A stretch of DNA of 42,837 bases from Candidatus Moranbacteria bacterium CG_4_9_14_3_um_filter_44_28. Lineage in GTDB: Bacteria; Patescibacteriota; Minisyncoccia; Moranbacterales; UBA11712. The stretch's first letter is position 1; every line of letters begins with the position of its first letter. The notes under the pieces are model-generated. The model saw only the letters and a program-made list of their open reading frames with translations, did not search any database and had not been told where the DNA came from. Of the stretch, positions 39,150 through 42,837 are shown one piece after another. Where the stretch lies: positions 1 through 42,837 of the forward strand of contig PFVO01000010.1 in the NCBI GenBank assembly GCA_002790655.1. The letters are read 5' to 3'. The position numbers were made by a program, and so were the translations under genes.

Positions 39150-39810
<661 letters not shown>

Positions 39811-39816
39811 ATTAAA

Positions 39817-40044
39817 ATGGATCAACGACCACAGCCAATTGTCAAAAAATCCTGCTACTTTTGCGCCAATAACATCAATGCTATTGACTACAAAGATACG
39901 CAGCTGATGCGGCGTTTTATGAATTCGCAAGCCAAAATTGTCCCGCCCCGCCGGAGCGGAAATTGCTCCAAGCATCAGAGAATGATTGCCAAAACGATCA
40001 AGCGGGCGAGAGCAATGGCGCTTTTGTCATATACGATTAAGTAA
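39817..40044 (+). CDS. rpsR: 30S ribosomal protein S18
   Basis: KKSCYFCANNINAIDYKDTQLMRRFMNSQAKIVPPRRSGNCSKHQRMIAKTIKRARAMALLSY. Confidence 0.96.
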   Translation: MDQRPQPIVKKSCYFCANNINAIDYKDTQLMRRFMNSQAKIVPPRRSGNCSKHQRMIAKTIKRARAMALLSYTIK

Positions 40045-40604
40045 TGCTTTCTCTCTCCGACATCAAAACCGGGAAAACGATAACCCTCGCCGGCGAACCT
40101 TACGCCGTCATTTTTCACCAGCATTCCAAAATCAGCCGGGCCGGAGCGGTTTTGCGAACGAAGCTCAAAAATTTGCGAACGGGAGCTATTCTCGAAAAAA
40201 ATTTCCAGGGATCAGACAAAATCGAAGAAGCGGAAATTGGAAAGTCCAAAGCCCAGTATTTATACCGCGAAGGGAAAAATTATTTTTTTATGGATAACGT
40301 CAGTTTTGAACAATTTTCCCTTCCCAAGTCCGTTTTGGGAAATTTGACGAATTATTTAATCGATGGCACAGAAGTAATAATTCTGAATTATAATAACAAC
40401 CCGATCAACATCGAACTCCCAATTAAAATGGAATTTCGGGTCGCGGAAGCTCCGCCGGCCATTCGCGGCAACACCGCCGACGGCGGAACGAAACAAGTGA
40501 TGCTCGAAACGGGGATCAAAGTCTCAACGCCTCTTTTTATAAAAGAAGGCGACATCATCCGCATCAACACCGAAACGGGAGAGTATGCTGAACGAGCTAA
40601 GTAG
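40044..40604 (+). CDS. efp: translation elongation factor P
   Basis: DIKTGKTITLAGEPYAVI...AVLRTKLKNLRTG...FMDNVSFEQFSLP...VSTPLFIKEGDIIRINTETGEYAERAK. Confidence 0.96.
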   Translation: MLSLSDIKTGKTITLAGEPYAVIFHQHSKISRAGAVLRTKLKNLRTGAILEKNFQGSDKIEEAEIGKSKAQYLYREGKNYFFMDNVSFEQFSLPKSVLGNLTNYLIDGTEVIILNYNNNPINIELPIKMEFRVAEAPPAIRGNTADGGTKQVMLETGIKVSTPLFIKEGDIIRINTETGEYAERAK

Positions 40605-40627
40605 GTAAAAAACAGCTTATATAAAAC

Positions 40628-40664
40628 AAAAAGCGGCCGCTGTCAGCATGAAGCGCCGCTTTTT
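40628..40664. terminator. bidirectional intrinsic terminator between efp and recA
   Basis: AAAAAGCGGC...GCCGCTTTTT, 10-bp stem with A/T flanks. Confidence 0.88.
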
Positions 40665-40686
40665 ATAATTCTGCTAGTTTTACTAT

Positions 40687-41679
40687 TCACTCTTTCACTT
40701 TCTCTTTTATCGCTTTTAAAATATCGCCGTAAACTTTTGGATTTTCTTTGAGGAATGCTTTCGCTTTTTCACGGCCGACGCCGAGTTTTGTTTCACCGAA
40801 GGAAAATGAATTTCCGGTTTTGGCAACGACTCCGTATTTCACGCCCGTGTCAACCAAATCCCCTTCTTTCGAAATTCCTTCGTTATACATAATGTCAAAT
40901 TCCGCCGTCTGGAAGGGCGGGGCCACTTTGTTTTTCACCACTTTCGCCCGCACCCGGTTTCCGACAATCGCTTCTCCCTGCTTGATCTGAGCCGCACGGC
41001 GGACTTCGATGCGCACCGAGGAATAAAATTTCAAAGCCTGCCCGCCGGAAGTCGTTTCGGGATTTCCGAACATCACCCCGATTTTCATCCGGATCTGATT
41101 TATGAAAATAACCGTCACGTTTCCTTTCGCGACAATCGCCGTCAGTTTTCGAAGCGCTTGGGACATCAATCTTGCCTGCCGTCCGACATGATGATCGCCC
41201 ATTTCGCCTTCGATTTCCGCCTGCGGAGTCAGAGCCGCAACGCTGTCAATCACAATCACGTCCACTGCGTTCGAGCGCACCAAAGCTTCCACGATATCAA
41301 GCGCCTGCTCGCCGTTGTCAGGCTGGGATATCAAAAGATCATCCATTTTGACGCCGATTTTTTTGGCGTAAGCCGGATCAAGCGCGTGTTCGGCGTCAAT
41401 GAAAGCGGCCGTTCCCGTTTTTTGGGCGTTGGCGACAATATGAAGCGCGAGCGTCGTCTTACCCGATGCTTCCGGCCCGTAAATTTCAATGACGCGCCCG
41501 CGCGGAACTCCGCCGATTCCAAGCGCGATATCAAGCGAGGGAGAGCCGGTGAGAATGGCAGCGATGTCAACTTTTTTCACTTCCCCCAGCTTCATAATCG
41601 AACCCTCGCCGAAGCGGTCTTTTATCTCCTTCACAGTTTCTTCCAATATCGTTTCTTTATTCTCCTTATCTTTTGTCAT
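40687..41679 (-). CDS. recA: recombinase RecA
   Basis: [84 protein letters not shown]. Confidence 0.98.
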   Translation of the reverse strand: MTKDKENKETILEETVKEIKDRFGEGSIMKLGEVKKVDIAAILTGSPSLDIALGIGGVPRGRVIEIYGPEASGKTTLALHIVANAQKTGTAAFIDAEHALDPAYAKKIGVKMDDLLISQPDNGEQALDIVEALVRSNAVDVIVIDSVAALTPQAEIEGEMGDHHVGRQARLMSQALRKLTAIVAKGNVTVIFINQIRMKIGVMFGNPETTSGGQALKFYSSVRIEVRRAAQIKQGEAIVGNRVRAKVVKNKVAPPFQTAEFDIMYNEGISKEGDLVDTGVKYGVVAKTGNSFSFGETKLGVGREKAKAFLKENPKVYGDILKAIKEKVKE

Positions 41680-41689
41680 AAAGTTTGGT

Positions 41690-41812
41690 CATTATTAATT
41701 TTCAATTATCAATTTACAATTTACAATGAATTTTCAATGACTAAATTTTCAACGTTTGGAAATTGATAAATTGATCATTGATTGAAAATTGTGAATTGAA
41801 AATTGAAAATTT
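41690..41812. repeat. AT-rich imperfect palindrome (TTTTCAATTATCAATTTAC... / ...GAATTGAAAATTGAAAATT)
   Basis: Inverted repeat-rich intergenic sequence, same style as 33137-33266. Confidence 0.7.
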
Positions 41813-42823
41813 CTAATCGTTAGGCGTAAACACAATATCTCTCACTATCCCCGGCGTGTCGGCCAAAATCTTCTCCGCCTTGCCGTTCACCCGAATAAAA
41901 GCCTGATTGGCTTTTCCGCTGGTGAGGCAAAGTTCACTGCCAGCTTTGAATTCCTGAATCGCGCCAGGAAGCATCGTTCCGGAATAAACCAAGTTGCCGT
42001 CCGATTCAACCGAAAGCCAGGTCGGAAGAGAGTCGATTCTTACCGCGACTTTAACCCCGCTCTCTCTCTTTGAATTTTGCTCTCCGCTCACCTCGCCGCC
42101 GCTCCCGCTCTCGTTTTTCCCGCTCACGGCCATTTCCGGATTTTGATAATCCGATTTTACGTTGATAATTTGAGTAGCCGTTTTTCCAAAACGATTGACG
42201 GAGTTTATGGTTATCGTATTGAGTCCTCTCCGTAGAAAAATGTCTTCCTTGAACTCGCCGCTGTCGCTTACCACCACCGGCTGATCATTGATAGTCAGCT
42301 TTGCATCCTCATCGGTGAATCCGACAAGTGTTATTAAATTTCCTTCAACGCTGGCTTCGTTGCTTCCCGGTTGAGTGAGAACCAGCCGCGGGACCGCCGC
42401 GAAACGGCCAATTTCCTTGTAAAGATAGAAAAATCCTCCCAGCACAACAAGGGCGATAACTGCCGCCGTAATGATCTTGGGAGTGACGACAAAACGGGGA
42501 ACATATTTTGCCTTCGGGGGAGCGGCCGGCTTCCCGCCTCCATTCAAATTCATTTTTATATCCCGCTCCCGCGCGTAAAGACTGATGAGTTTTTTTGATT
42601 CAACTCCCAGAAATTCCGCATAACTGCGCAAAAACCCCCTGACATAGACATCCGGGGGAAGTGATTCATACTTTCCCTCTTCAATCATTTCAAGATACTT
42701 CACCGGAATTCTTGTTTCCCGCGAAACTTCGTGAAGAGTAATCCTTCCGTCACTGCGAAACTTTTTGAGCTGCTCGCCGAGGGTATAGGAGCCGACTTTT
42801 TTTCGAATGAAACCGCGAAACAT
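41813..42823 (-). CDS. RodZ-like helix-turn-helix membrane protein
   Basis: LGEQLKKFRSDGRITLHEVSRETRIPVKYLEMIEEGKYESLPPDVYVRGFLRSYAEFLGV (HTH_25-like), single TM, Ig-like periplasmic domain. Confidence 0.85.
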   Translation of the reverse strand: MFRGFIRKKVGSYTLGEQLKKFRSDGRITLHEVSRETRIPVKYLEMIEEGKYESLPPDVYVRGFLRSYAEFLGVESKKLISLYARERDIKMNLNGGGKPAAPPKAKYVPRFVVTPKIITAAVIALVVLGGFFYLYKEIGRFAAVPRLVLTQPGSNEASVEGNLITLVGFTDEDAKLTINDQPVVVSDSGEFKEDIFLRRGLNTITINSVNRFGKTATQIINVKSDYQNPEMAVSGKNESGSGGEVSGEQNSKRESGVKVAVRIDSLPTWLSVESDGNLVYSGTMLPGAIQEFKAGSELCLTSGKANQAFIRVNGKAEKILADTPGIVRDIVFTPND

Positions 42824-42837
42824 AATAAATGAAAACT

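Noticed and set aside
41158-41766. 202-aa plus-strand ORF opposite recA
   Set aside because: Antisense shadow of recA; no family resemblance.

Overview
A 42.8 kb chromosomal segment that looks like a Candidate Phyla Radiation (Patescibacteria)-type genome. The lineage is an inference from gene content and the repeat-rich intergenic regions. It contains envelope/glycosylation genes; recG; a type IV pilus-like locus (pilM-N-O, large prepilin-like proteins, pilC, pilB, receiver plus histidine kinase); purH; groEL; a nucleotidyltransferase-like gene; uvrA; a ribonuclease J; pgi/pmi-like; a peptide-binding protein; secG; trpS; manB/manC-like; ychF; rpsF-ssb-rpsR-efp; recA; and a RodZ-like gene. 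Three tRNAs are present: Glu (partial), Arg and Leu. No CRISPR array, transposase or prophage was seen. The most unusual signal is a set of palindromic repeats of several sequence families. They occur between genes and also IN FRAME inside protein-coding genes: the 562-aa membrane protein (2 copies), uvrA (internal site plus N-terminus), the 3-methyladenine DNA glycosylase (2 sites), a nucleotidyltransferase-like gene (2 sites) and the ssb linker. This resembles the Rickettsia palindromic elements (RPEs) in concept. Other leads are a structured candidate leader RNA before rpsF, G-quadruplex-capable repeats in purH, a dispersed hairpin repeat abutting stop/start codons, an EF-P with Arg at the modified-Lys position, and a tRNA-Arg ending 3 nt before recG. 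All calls are by eye from sequence; no database search or folding was run.
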